DNA of 23,423 bases from JBBQVS01 sp964250765 (GCA_964250765.1 CAXUHF010000085.1:1-23423); one strand, 5' to 3'; positions 8,510 to 16,024 are shown, counted from the first letter of the stretch. The notes: generated by a model from the sequence alone, not told the origin. Program-made: numbers and translations.

Positions 8510-9874
8510 TTGGAAAATGTCTCAGACGCCTTGCCTGCAATTGAGCTGGTTCCTATGATAGAGAATGTGATGCCTAGTCCTACGAAGAAGGTGGTAGGAG
8601 TCTGGCAGATGTTTCGCTTTGCTATCGTGGGAAGCTTCAATACTTTGATTGATATTTTTGTCTTCAACGTCCTTCTTTTTTGTATGCCTACACGGAATGC
8701 AGAAATGCTTTTGGTCTACAACTCTCTTGCTTATACAGTAGGAGCACTAAATAGCTACCTTATGAATAAGCATTGGACATTTCGTAGTGCGAAAAGAACT
8801 ACAAGAAGTGAAGTATTACGTTTTGCTTGTGTGAATGCTTTTGGTATTTTTTGTAATGATACGCTCATCTGGTCTACTGCTCATATTGTACATCCAGTAC
8901 TGATAAATCCATTTATTTGGGCTAATTTTTTAAAGCTTGTTGCTATTTTAGGGACTATTTCCATTTCTTATTTTGGTATGCGTCTCTGGGTTTTTACGAG
9001 CATTCCCTATGGCACCAATCCTCGTCATGTACTGCTACAGCAAAAGGAAGTGCCAATAGCTACACATACTTCTCTCGAACAAGTTCAAGAGAAATCTCAT
9101 TCTGAGAGTCCTCTAGTAGAGCAAGAGGAAACATCATTTCTTACGAATTATAGCCTTTCGGTTATCTTACCTTGCTTTAATGAAGAGAAGGTGATTGCCA
9201 CAACTATCGCTTCCATCACTAAGGTGCTTACACCTTGGGTCAAAGACTTCACTGTAATCGTTATCAACGATGGTAGCAGTGACTTAACACAAAGTATTGT
9301 TCAAGAGATCGTAGCTACCGACTCACGGGTACAGCTTATCCAACATCCAGTTAATCAGGGATATGGGGCAGCATTAGTGAGTGGTTTTGAGGCGGTTACA
9401 ACAGAATTGGCTTTCTTCACTGATTCTGATGGACAGTTTGATATCAGCGATTTACAGAAGTTCTTTCCGCTTATCGAAACGTATGATGCAGTCCTTGGCT
9501 ATCGTATGAATCGTCAGGATACGTGGATGCGCAAATTGAATGCCTTGGGTTGGAAAATACTTGTACGCCTTGTTCTTGGTGTACGAGTCCGTGACATTGA
9601 TTGTGCCTTCAAGCTGTATCATACGGACTTCTTCCGCCGTTATCCTCTGGAGACAAGGGGGGCAATGATTAACACAGAAATTTTGTACAAGCTGCGGCGT
9701 TGTGGATGTACATTTGCTCAGGTAGGTGTGAAGCACTTACCACGTAATAGTGGCAAAGCTACAGGAGCTAAACCAGCAGTTATTCTTCGTGCATTGTGCG
9801 AACTCTATGTTTTTGCTAGAAAGTGGCATGTCGAAGAAAAAGCCACTATTTCGTTTGGAGGTATAGAAAAATGA
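8510..9874 (+). CDS. GtrA-like flippase domain fused to a GT2 (DPM1-type) glycosyltransferase
   Basis: A 454-residue fusion. Residues about 35-165 form a GtrA-like four-helix membrane domain, with the typical R-F-A-I-V-G-S-F-N-T-L-I-D and an L-N-S-Y-L-x-N-K-x-W-T-F loop. After a charged linker (about 170-210) comes a GT2 domain, S-V-I-L-P-C-F-N-E-E, V-I-N-D-G-S-S-D, and the catalytic D305-S-D307-G-Q. It resembles dolichol/polyprenyl-phosphate hexose synthases. Such proteins load a sugar onto polyprenyl phosphate, and GtrA domains are thought to help move it across the membrane. The start is TTG, supported by a strong GAAGGAGGGG ending about 5 bases upstream. The gene is 24 bases after the lipoprotein gene and overlaps the next by four bases. 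The domain order (GtrA first) is the reverse of many GT2-GtrA fusions I know of. Confidence 0.9.
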   Translation: MENVSDALPAIELVPMIENVMPSPTKKVVGVWQMFRFAIVGSFNTLIDIFVFNVLLFCMPTRNAEMLLVYNSLAYTVGALNSYLMNKHWTFRSAKRTTRSEVLRFACVNAFGIFCNDTLIWSTAHIVHPVLINPFIWANFLKLVAILGTISISYFGMRLWVFTSIPYGTNPRHVLLQQKEVPIATHTSLEQVQEKSHSESPLVEQEETSFLTNYSLSVILPCFNEEKVIATTIASITKVLTPWVKDFTVIVINDGSSDLTQSIVQEIVATDSRVQLIQHPVNQGYGAALVSGFEAVTTELAFFTDSDGQFDISDLQKFFPLIETYDAVLGYRMNRQDTWMRKLNALGWKILVRLVLGVRVRDIDCAFKLYHTDFFRRYPLETRGAMINTEILYKLRRCGCTFAQVGVKHLPRNSGKATGAKPAVILRALCELYVFARKWHVEEKATISFGGIEK

Positions 9875-10482
9875 GCCGAGAAATATCTAAGTTGGAGGAA
9901 AATTTCCTCATTTATCAAAAATTAGATGAGGTGCGTTTGGGAAAATTGACCCGACGCTCTTTTGCGAAAATGCTGACAAGTTTCGGTTTGACAGCAGTTG
10001 GAGTAGGGGCGATTATCGCCACATCGGAGATTCCTGTTGCGCCAACCGTACAAAAAGTTGTGAAAGCCGATGAACTTGAGGAGCGCAATCTTCACTTACA
10101 TGATAAACATTTAGTACATCAAGCAAATGGTAATGCGCAGAGTTTGACGAATGATTATGCGCCTCATGCAATTGTTGAGGATAGCATGCATGCCGAACCA
10201 CTTGTGGGACGATCTGCCATTATGGAACATAAAAGTGCACGCATGGCTGCTGTCTCCGGTGCAAATATTGCAGTGAAAAACCGCATTGCGCGTGGTGAGC
10301 AGGTGATTGTTGAGTGGACTGCCACGGGCACGCATACGGGTGGCCTATATGGTCTCGCCGCAACGGGCCGCAATTATACTTTGCACGGTGTAACTGTAGT
10401 AATACGACACGAGGGCAAGATTGTGCGTGAGTCAATCTACTACAATCCAGCCGAATTTCGTAAACAGTTTGGGCTTCAATAG
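9871..10482 (+). CDS. Tat-exported SnoaL-like (NTF2-fold) protein
   Basis: A 203-residue protein starting at ATG 9871, which overlaps the preceding stop as ATGA and has TTGGAGGT at 9855-9862. The N-terminal ~26 residues are polar, then L-T-R28-R29-S-F-A-K-M precedes a hydrophobic stretch (about 36-51) and a V-A-P-T-V region, the plan of a twin-arginine signal. The rest, from about residue 70, matches SnoaL-like/ester-cyclase NTF2 folds: an early R-x-L-H-L-H-D-K-H helix, F/Y-x-x-H-A-I-V-E-D, P-L-V-G-R-x-A-I, and V-E-W-T-A-T-G-T-H-T-G followed by A-T-G-R and L-H-G-V. Characterised relatives are polyketide cyclases and isomerases that act on small hydrophobic ligands. What an exported one does in a glycan operon is unknown. 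A Tat signal implies that the protein folds in the cytoplasm before export. Confidence 0.8.
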   Translation: MSREISKLEENFLIYQKLDEVRLGKLTRRSFAKMLTSFGLTAVGVGAIIATSEIPVAPTVQKVVKADELEERNLHLHDKHLVHQANGNAQSLTNDYAPHAIVEDSMHAEPLVGRSAIMEHKSARMAAVSGANIAVKNRIARGEQVIVEWTATGTHTGGLYGLAATGRNYTLHGVTVVIRHEGKIVRESIYYNPAEFRKQFGLQ

Positions 10483-10498
10483 CTAGAGAAAGAAAAAT

Positions 10499-11785
10499 AT
10501 GGCAGATACTTTTATATCAGATCAGGAGATGGTAGTTGTTGAGACATTGCAACCTCCTACGGCAACAGTTACCCCTATGTTTCAATGCTTACTTTCTTTC
10601 GCCAATATCGCGTGCTGGATGTGTGTATTACCTGTAAGTTTGATTCTTTTACCAACACAAGTTGCTGCACTTGATCCTGTGCATAAATTCAGCAATTTTG
10701 CTCTCATTTCAGCCTCAGGAGCTTTAGCGGCGTTGATCACTAATCCTTTAGCAGGAGCAATGAGTGATCGTACTTCGCTCAGTTGGGGCCGCCGCCGCCC
10801 GTGGTTAGTTGCTGGTACACTTTGCTCTGTGCTCGCTCTTACATTGATGGCTTATGCAAACACCTTTCTTATATTGCTACTTACATGGATTATCTTTCAT
10901 ATTGCGATTAATGTGCTGTTAGCTGCTTTGACTGCTATAGTGCCCGACAAGGTTCCTACGCGTCAACGTGCTACAGTTGCCGCATTGGTTAGTTTAGCGA
11001 TACCGCTAGGGGGAGTTGTTGGTTCTCTATTGATTACCAAGTTAGGTAGTGAAACCGTTATAGCATACTTTCTTCTTAGTGGCATACTGGTCGTTGCAAT
11101 GACTCTCTTCTTACTCATCTTGAAAGAGACGCCGTTAGCAAGAGAGAGCGTGTTGCCCTTTAACTTTCGTATGTTGTTCACTAGCTTTTGGGTTAACCCT
11201 ACTAAAAGCCCTGATTTTGCCTGGGCCTGGTTAACACGCTTTCTCGTCTACTTGAGCTACTATGTAGCTTTGGGCTATCTCCTGTATTTCTTGCACGATG
11301 TCGTACACTACACAAAGCTGTATCCTCATCAAACAGATGCGCAAGGAGTAACAATTTTTCAAACAGTGCTCACGGGTACTCTGCTCATTGCCTCATTGCT
11401 GGTCGGATTTTTATCGGATCGGTTTCAGCGTCGCAAAATTTTTGTCATCGGCTCAAGCATCGTAATTGTCTTCTCCTTTTTAATTCTCATGTTTTTCCAA
11501 TCATGGGGAGCAGTTTTACTCGCTTCTGCCGTACTCGGCATTGGTTTCGGAGCCTATCTTGGCGTGGATATTGCGCTTATTACTCAGGTGCTACCGCGTG
11601 CTAGAGATAATGGTAAAGATATGGGAGTAATTAACATTGCAAATACTCTGCCTCAAGTTTTGGGTCCTACTGTAGCCGCGTTCGTGATTGCACTTTTTCA
11701 CAACTATACTATTCTGTTTCTCGTAGCAGCATGCCTTGCTTGCCTCGGTACTGTCCTTGTTCAGGCGATCAAAGGAGTACGTTAG
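10499..11785 (+). CDS. MFS transporter, probably sugar-type
   Basis: A 428-residue, twelve-helix major facilitator. The loop between helices 2 and 3 carries the family signature as G-A-M-S-D-R-T-S-L-S-W-G-R-R-R-P-W, and its counterpart in the second half is G-F-L-S-D-R-F-Q-R-R-K. The G-R-R-R-P-W form is typical of sugar transporters related to the GPH/sucrose-symporter branch, which suggests a carbohydrate or glycoside substrate, though direction and ligand cannot be read. The gene begins 16 bases after the SnoaL-like gene with a purine-rich AGAGAAAGAAAAA upstream, so it probably ends the operon. Uptake of sugars released by the glycosidase-like lipoprotein would fit but is speculation. It converges on the dehydrogenase gene, with only 29 bases between the stops. 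Confidence 0.87.
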   Translation: MADTFISDQEMVVVETLQPPTATVTPMFQCLLSFANIACWMCVLPVSLILLPTQVAALDPVHKFSNFALISASGALAALITNPLAGAMSDRTSLSWGRRRPWLVAGTLCSVLALTLMAYANTFLILLLTWIIFHIAINVLLAALTAIVPDKVPTRQRATVAALVSLAIPLGGVVGSLLITKLGSETVIAYFLLSGILVVAMTLFLLILKETPLARESVLPFNFRMLFTSFWVNPTKSPDFAWAWLTRFLVYLSYYVALGYLLYFLHDVVHYTKLYPHQTDAQGVTIFQTVLTGTLLIASLLVGFLSDRFQRRKIFVIGSSIVIVFSFLILMFFQSWGAVLLASAVLGIGFGAYLGVDIALITQVLPRARDNGKDMGVINIANTLPQVLGPTVAAFVIALFHNYTILFLVAACLACLGTVLVQAIKGVR

Positions 11786-11814
11786 TGCTGTACAGATACG
11801 GTCATATAAGAGCT

Positions 11815-12915
11815 TTATAGCATTTCATGTAACAGTTTTTCTAGTTCCTCAATGCTAAACTCGCGGTTAGGTGTTGTTGCGGCTATCTTCTGTAATTCGT
11901 TCTCATCAATGCCAACGTCGCGTAAACGTTGTGGCAAGTCCAGTTGTCCAACTAAGCCATGTACAGCATCTGCTGCGGAAAGAGCACTTTGTGTTGCATC
12001 GGCATTTTCTGAAGCGAGGCCGAGAGCTTGCGCGATACGAGCAAGTTGTTGTGTATAAATTGAAGCAAAGGCACGCATGACATGTGACAATATGATACAG
12101 GATGTGATCCCGTGCGGTACATCATAGCTAGCTCCGATGCGCCTGCCTAAATTGTGACTCAGACCCATTGGTGTATTAACCTCACCAAAGAAACTCATCC
12201 ATGAAGCAAGCTGAAGTTCAGTACGAGCATCGAGGTCGTCTGGTTGTGCCCTTACTCGTGGTAGATAAGTGAATAGCTTGCGAATGGCTTCCAGTGCCAA
12301 GACATCGTTGATAGGATGTGTGCCTGGAGCATATAGCGACTCTACAGCGTGGTCAAGGGAACGAATACCCGTAGAGAGCCAGAGTTGCATGGGCGTTGTG
12401 AGTGTTACATTCGCATCGAGAATTACACTGCGCGGTGTAAGCTTGGCATCGGCAAAACCTCTTTTCATTTTCGCGTCCTCATCCGTTACGCCGACGAGAT
12501 GTGAGAACTCGGCAGCAGAAAGCGTGGTAGGAATAGCGATGTGTGGTAGAAGATGCTCGCTTTCCTGCAAAAGAGCTTGTGCAACAGCTTTTGTTGCATC
12601 TATTGGACTTCCACCGCCGACACTGACGAGCACATCAGCTTTAAGAGTACGTGCCTGCTCTGCCGCCTGTGCTACATCGCCTTTGGGAGAGTGCTGACGA
12701 ATACTTGAAAATGTGCCGACATGAAGCGAGCCAAGAGCTTGCTCGACACGCGTTACAACATCGCTCTGTGTAGCCAATGAGTTGCCTGTGATGAGAATGG
12801 CACGTTGTCCACCAACACGCCTTACCTCATCAGCAAGATGTGCAAGGCTTCCCGCACCGAAGATGATATGTTCCTGTGGTAAGAAAAAGTATTCGCCTGA
12901 GAGCGTGTCGGACAT
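11815..12915 (-). CDS. Iron-containing alcohol dehydrogenase / maleylacetate reductase-like
   Basis: A 366-residue group III dehydrogenase. The N-terminal dinucleotide domain has I-I-F-G-A-G-S-L and the signature G-G-G-S-P-I-D-A-T-K-A (residues 100-110). The C-terminal helical domain holds the metal-site histidines seen in FucO-type enzymes: H189 in L-D-H-A-V-E, H254 in G-L-S-H-N-L-G, and H268 in D-V-P-H-G. The usual Asp ligand four residues before the first His is R185 here, and the His four residues after H254 is Arg. The sequence leans toward the maleylacetate reductase side of the family, where the metal is often absent or different. The start is backed by GGAGGAAC upstream of ATG 12915. 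Substrate unknown. It stands alone on the minus strand; the P450 relic upstream may be a leftover of an older catabolic locus. Confidence 0.85.
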   Translation of the reverse strand: MSDTLSGEYFFLPQEHIIFGAGSLAHLADEVRRVGGQRAILITGNSLATQSDVVTRVEQALGSLHVGTFSSIRQHSPKGDVAQAAEQARTLKADVLVSVGGGSPIDATKAVAQALLQESEHLLPHIAIPTTLSAAEFSHLVGVTDEDAKMKRGFADAKLTPRSVILDANVTLTTPMQLWLSTGIRSLDHAVESLYAPGTHPINDVLALEAIRKLFTYLPRVRAQPDDLDARTELQLASWMSFFGEVNTPMGLSHNLGRRIGASYDVPHGITSCIILSHVMRAFASIYTQQLARIAQALGLASENADATQSALSAADAVHGLVGQLDLPQRLRDVGIDENELQKIAATTPNREFSIEELEKLLHEML

Positions 12916-12953
12916 AGTGTTCCTCCAACGTTTTTTTCTTGTATCTTACCACG

Positions 12954-13024
12954 TGTAGGGACCGATTCATCGCGTCCTCGTAGCAATCAACCGCCGACGA
13001 GGACGCGATAAATTGGTTCCTACA
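12954..13024. repeat. Palindromic repeat family, copy A (71 bp)
   Basis: The left arm at 12954-12980 begins TGTAGGGACCGATTCATCGC; the right arm at 12998-13024 is its reverse complement with about three mismatches. The 17-base loop (12981-12997) ends in CCGCCGA. It lies between the dehydrogenase ribosome binding site and the P450 relic, whose stop codon starts 3 bases past the repeat. Copies B, C and D have the same length and arms. Confidence 0.92.
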
Positions 13025-13026
13025 GG

Positions 13027-13233
13027 TTATTTTGCAGTTACACATATACCGATACCGTTGATTGGCATACCTGTTACACTATAGAACTGTATAATTTGCT
13101 GGTCTGGAAGCAGATCAAGCTGGTAGTTGCGCAGGATATGTGAGACCATCGCTTTGATTTCGATTTGCGCGAAGTTGATGCTGATGCAGATGCGTGGACC
13201 ACCGCCAAAGCCGACAAGAGCGTATTTGTAACA
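13027..13233 (-). pseudogene. Cytochrome P450 C-terminal relic
   Basis: About 68 codons on the minus strand, ending at TAA 13029-13027, encode Y-A-L-V-G-F-G-G-G-P-R-I-C-I-S-I-N-F-A-Q-I, then E-I-K-A-M and a plausible P450 C-terminus. F-G-G-G-P-R-x-C is the heme-binding loop with its thiolate Cys, and the A-x-x-E-I-K helix follows as expected. The Gly usually two residues after the Cys is Ser. Reading upstream, an in-frame TAA at 13236-13234 stops the frame right before the match, and no start is present, so the ~330 N-terminal residues of a P450 are missing. The reading frame itself is undamaged, which points to a truncation rather than slow decay. Palindrome A abuts its 3' end. It is not expected to make a functional protein. 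Confidence 0.82.
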
Positions 13234-13589
13234 TTACTATGTGTGGAAGTCAAGAAAGACAACAAACACGCAGGGCTATTCAAACGTTGCTCAGGAGCAT
13301 GACAGGTGCTCTGCCTCTGTCATGTCAACCTCATCTGTTTCAAACAACTTTTAAATTGCCCTGACAAACACGAAAATATACTTGACTGTGCTACTTGCGA
13401 CATAATATCTTAAGGACGTCTACTCTTGTCTCTCTACAAAGGAAACTGCTTTTATGCCGAACTGCTAACTATACATCAGAGTTCTTACTATTGGTGACAC
13501 AATATTGCTTGTTTCATGCTCTGTCTCGACGATGAGAGTTATGAAATGCGTGTGTTGTGCAAAATGATTGATGTATAGAAAGAAAAGCA
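13234..13589. other. Non-coding stretch upstream of the P-loop gene
   Basis: I find no gene, RNA or repeat in these ~356 bases. The part next to the P450 relic shows no P450-like reading. A TTGACT at 13382-13387 followed by TAATAT at 13403-13408 (15-base spacer) is a weak promoter candidate for the downstream gene, which would leave a long leader. Confidence 0.4.
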
Positions 13590-14222
13590 GTGGTAAAAAT
13601 ACAGATGCTTGGAGGTCCTGGTAGTGGCAAGACAACACTCGCACAGTCTTTATCCTCCCAGTTCCATATTCCTCATTATGACCTTGACCAGATTGGCTGG
13701 AAATATGGTGTTGACATGACGGCACATGTCAACGAAGCCATTGCTATTGCTGAACAGCAGGAGTGGATCGCAGAAGGTATTCATATTATTTGGACTGACC
13801 CATTGCTGTATCAAGCTGATTATATCGTTTTGCTTGATGTCTCCTGGCTTGTCGCGGTATGGCGTATTATTCTTCGTCATGTTGTAAAGAGTCTACATGG
13901 TACCAATCCTTACAAAGGTGTAAAGTCGCTCTTCACCTTCTTGCAATTCGCACGCTACTACTATAAAGATACCATCCGTCCCGATACACCTGTAGTAGAG
14001 GCGGTGCGTGTGTATCTGTCAGAGCAAGCAGAGGACACTGAACTTCCTAGTGCAGAAATTTTAGTGGCACGTCTGAAAAAATGCATGTTGGAGATACCGA
14101 TTACGGCGGAGTTTGTGCGTATACATCTTGAAAAGTATAAGGACAAAGTAGTTGTTGTCAAGAATAATGCTGATCGAGAGCACTTGTTTAAACTGCTCAC
14201 GGAAAGAACGAGGGCATTGTAA
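13590..14222 (+). CDS. Small P-loop NTPase, adenylate-kinase / FlaR topology-modulation-like
   Basis: A 210-residue soluble protein that opens directly with a Walker A loop, G-G-P-G-S-G-K14-T15. It then has the H-Y-D-L-D-Q-I-G-W pattern seen in the FlaR/DNA topology modulation and shikimate/adenylate-kinase-like group, where the D-L-D segment contacts the acceptor nucleotide. W-I-A-E-G-I-H and Y-I-V-L-L-D-V fit the central strands. These proteins are thought to be nucleotide or small-molecule kinases; the substrate is unknown. The start is GTG 13590, placed just before the first strand and preceded by AGAAAGAAAAG. The stop TAA (14220-14222) lies inside the left end of palindrome B, so the last codons of the gene may have been set by insertion of that element. 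The gene stands alone on the plus strand. Confidence 0.8.
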   Translation: MVKIQMLGGPGSGKTTLAQSLSSQFHIPHYDLDQIGWKYGVDMTAHVNEAIAIAEQQEWIAEGIHIIWTDPLLYQADYIVLLDVSWLVAVWRIILRHVVKSLHGTNPYKGVKSLFTFLQFARYYYKDTIRPDTPVVEAVRVYLSEQAEDTELPSAEILVARLKKCMLEIPITAEFVRIHLEKYKDKVVVVKNNADREHLFKLLTERTRAL

Positions 14223-14289
14223 GGACCGATTTATCACGTCCTTCTGGGCAATCGACTGCCGACGAGGACGTGATAAATCGGTCCTTACG
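14218..14289. repeat. Palindromic repeat family, copy B (72 bp)
   Basis: Arms lie at 14218-14244 and 14263-14289, with an 18-base loop ending in CTGCCGA, close to the loop of copy A in the same orientation. The first bases TGTAA contain the stop codon of the P-loop gene. It sits between two convergent genes (the P-loop gene and rnhB) and could act as a bidirectional terminator, although no U-tract is present. Confidence 0.92.
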
Positions 14290-14323
14290 TACTTTTCATG
14301 ATTGTAGTCTGTTCCATGTTAAA

Positions 14324-15001
14324 TCACGTTATTATATCTACATTACTTGTAAAAAGGCTCAATTGTTCGACCCGTTCGCGCACGGGTGCGAAGCTCCGAC
14401 GATGATGTGGTGTGATGCCGTGCTCACGAAGGGCGGCTAGGTGCATCTCGGTACCATACCCTTTGTGCTGGGCAAAACCATAGGCGGGGTATTGCTCATG
14501 CAGTTGCAGCATGAAGCGGTCACGCGTGACTTTAGCAATGATAGAAGCGGCAGCTATGGAGAGGCTACGTGAGTCGCCTTTTATAAGGGAACGTTGTGGT
14601 AGTGCGATGTCTTTCAGTAAAAGAGCGTCTAACAACAACGCTTGTGGAGCGAGAGAGAGTTGTGCGAGGGCGTTGCGCATGGCTTGTTTGGTAGCTTGTA
14701 GGATATTGCGTTCGTCGATTAGCTCGACGGAGCCGAAACCTACGCCAACAGCGAGTGCATGCTGATAGATAACATCGTAGAGGCGTTCACGCGTGTGCAT
14801 TGTCAACTGCTTTGAGTCGTTGACGCCTGTGAAACGTGCTGGTGTATCAGCCTCAAGAGGAAGTATAACGGCTGCCGCGACCACAGGACCTGCAAGGCAC
14901 CCACGTCCAGCTTCGTCGAGGCCCGCGATACAAGAATAGCCCTGTTCGCACAGGGCTATTTCTTCTTCCAGTGTCGGCGAGTATTTTTTATTCGTCAACA
15001 T
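14324..15001 (-). CDS. rnhB: Ribonuclease HII
   Basis: This enzyme removes single ribonucleotides and RNA primers from RNA-DNA hybrids. The 225-residue protein has the family signature G-L-D29-E30-A-G-R-G, V-N-D-S-K-Q-L, the A-L-L-L-D-A-L strand that carries the third acidic residue, and I-A-A-A-S-I-I-A-K-V-T-R-D, which carries the fourth. Its G-R-G motif identifies type 2 rather than type 1 RNase H. The length is normal. The start ATG lies inside the end of rplS (14-base overlap), a common rplS-rnhB arrangement that implies coupled translation. Repeat B lies 34 bases past the stop. Confidence 0.96.
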   Translation of the reverse strand: MLTNKKYSPTLEEEIALCEQGYSCIAGLDEAGRGCLAGPVVAAAVILPLEADTPARFTGVNDSKQLTMHTRERLYDVIYQHALAVGVGFGSVELIDERNILQATKQAMRNALAQLSLAPQALLLDALLLKDIALPQRSLIKGDSRSLSIAAASIIAKVTRDRFMLQLHEQYPAYGFAQHKGYGTEMHLAALREHGITPHHRRSFAPVRERVEQLSLFTSNVDIIT

Positions 15002-15623
15002 TCGTTGTTGTAGTCTCAGGCGTCGGTACTACAGGTGCTGTTGTAGGTGTTGTATTAACCGCAGGCGTTGATGCGGTTGGCGTTGATACCGTCGTTGTTG
15101 TGGTTGTGACAGGCGTTGACGCGATTGGTGTTGTAGTTGTTGTAGTGGCAGCAGGTACTGATGCAATGGGCGTTGGCACGGCAGCATTTCTAGCAACCTT
15201 CGCTGCTTCTTTGGCGGCAACTTGTTTTGCCGTCAATGGACGCAGCTCTTTCAAGCGAGCAGCCTTACCAGTCAAGCCACGCAGGTAGTATAACTGCTGA
15301 CGGCGCACGCGTGCATGGCGCAAGACTTCAATCTTTTCAATGCGGGGAGAGTTGATGAGAAATGTACGCTCAACTCCAACACCATTCGTGATACGGCGAA
15401 CGGTAAAATTTTGGCTCATGCCGCCACCACGAAGACGCATAACCACGCCCTCAAAAGGCTGGAGGCGCTCACGAGTTCCCTCAACAACCTTGATCTGTAG
15501 GCGTACTGTATCACCGGAACGAAGCTCTGGAACATCTCTGCGTAACTGAGCGCTTTCGACAGCAGCAATCAATGCGTGACCTGCTGGCTTCGTGATAACC
15601 TTATTGTCAGCTTTATCAGCCAT
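14988..15623 (-). CDS. rplS: 50S ribosomal protein L19 with a Thr-rich C-terminal extension
   Basis: L19 binds 23S rRNA at the subunit interface. Residues about 15-130 are a standard L19: P-E-L-R-S-G-D-T-V, E-G-x-R-E-R-L-Q-x-F-E-G-V-V, T-V-R-R-I-T-N-G-V-G-V-E-R-T-F, and V-R-R-Q-Q-L-Y-Y-L-R. Most L19 proteins end near 115-125 residues; this one has 211. After an Ala/Lys-rich linker (about 132-148), residues 150-211 are low complexity, with about 26 Thr and otherwise Pro, Ala, Val and Ser. They form imperfect repeats of the type T-P-I-A-S-x-P-x-T5. The frame is open to a proper stop that overlaps rnhB, so the tail is not a frameshift artefact. AGGAGG lies 9 bases before ATG 15623. The function of the tail is unknown. 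Confidence 0.95.
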   Translation of the reverse strand: MADKADNKVITKPAGHALIAAVESAQLRRDVPELRSGDTVRLQIKVVEGTRERLQPFEGVVMRLRGGGMSQNFTVRRITNGVGVERTFLINSPRIEKIEVLRHARVRRQQLYYLRGLTGKAARLKELRPLTAKQVAAKEAAKVARNAAVPTPIASVPAATTTTTTPIASTPVTTTTTTVSTPTASTPAVNTTPTTAPVVPTPETTTTNVDE

Positions 15624-15695
15624 CCCTAAAATCCTCCTAATGCGCTCAGTGCTCGGCTCACGAAGAATAGGCCGGAGAGCAATGGACGCAAAAAC

Positions 15696-15962
15696 CTATT
15701 TTGCGTTAAGCTGCTTCATCAGGCGCGATTTGCGGCGAGAAGCGTTGTTTTTGTGAATAACACCTTTTTTGGCGGCGCGATCAAGTTCGCTAACAGCCGC
15801 ACGTACTACAGCCTCGGCATCTTCCGCGTTAACCGTTTTTGCTGCGATAGCGGTGCGTGCCTTTGTGATCTGAGTTTTTACAATTGTTTTGACGCTGCGG
15901 TTGTGCGCGCGTCGTGTGTGTTCCTGGCGCATACGCTTTTCAGCAGCTGCATTATTGGGCAT
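15696..15962 (-). CDS. rpsT: 30S ribosomal protein S20
   Basis: S20 is a helical, very basic protein that binds 16S rRNA early in 30S assembly. The 88-residue length and sequence fit the family: N-x-A-A-x-K-R-x-R-Q, R-R-A-H-N-R-S-V-K-T-x-V-K, A-A-K-K-G-V-I-H-K-N-N-A-S-R-R-K-S-R-L. The ATG at 15962 has GGGAGGA about 10 bases upstream. The gene is the first of a probable rpsT-rplS-rnhB transcript; 72 bases separate it from rplS. More often rplS follows rpsP-rimM-trmD, so rpsT in front is a local arrangement. The promoter and leader hairpin just upstream are described separately. Confidence 0.96.
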   Translation of the reverse strand: MPNNAAAEKRMRQEHTRRAHNRSVKTIVKTQITKARTAIAAKTVNAEDAEAVVRAAVSELDRAAKKGVIHKNNASRRKSRLMKQLNAK

Positions 15963-16024
15963 GTGGTATAAATCCTCCCGAAACGTCTGTCTGCCCGTGT
16001 TTTGGGCTTATATGTATAAAAATG

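Noticed and set aside
12269..12697. 142-codon open frame on the plus strand
   Set aside because: It lies wholly inside the dehydrogenase gene on the other strand, and its translation is Ser/Ala/Arg-rich with no domain.
14988..15288. Val/Gly-rich plus-strand frame and Gln-rich minus-strand frame over the L19 tail
   Set aside because: Both are alternative readings of the repeat that encodes the Thr-rich tail.
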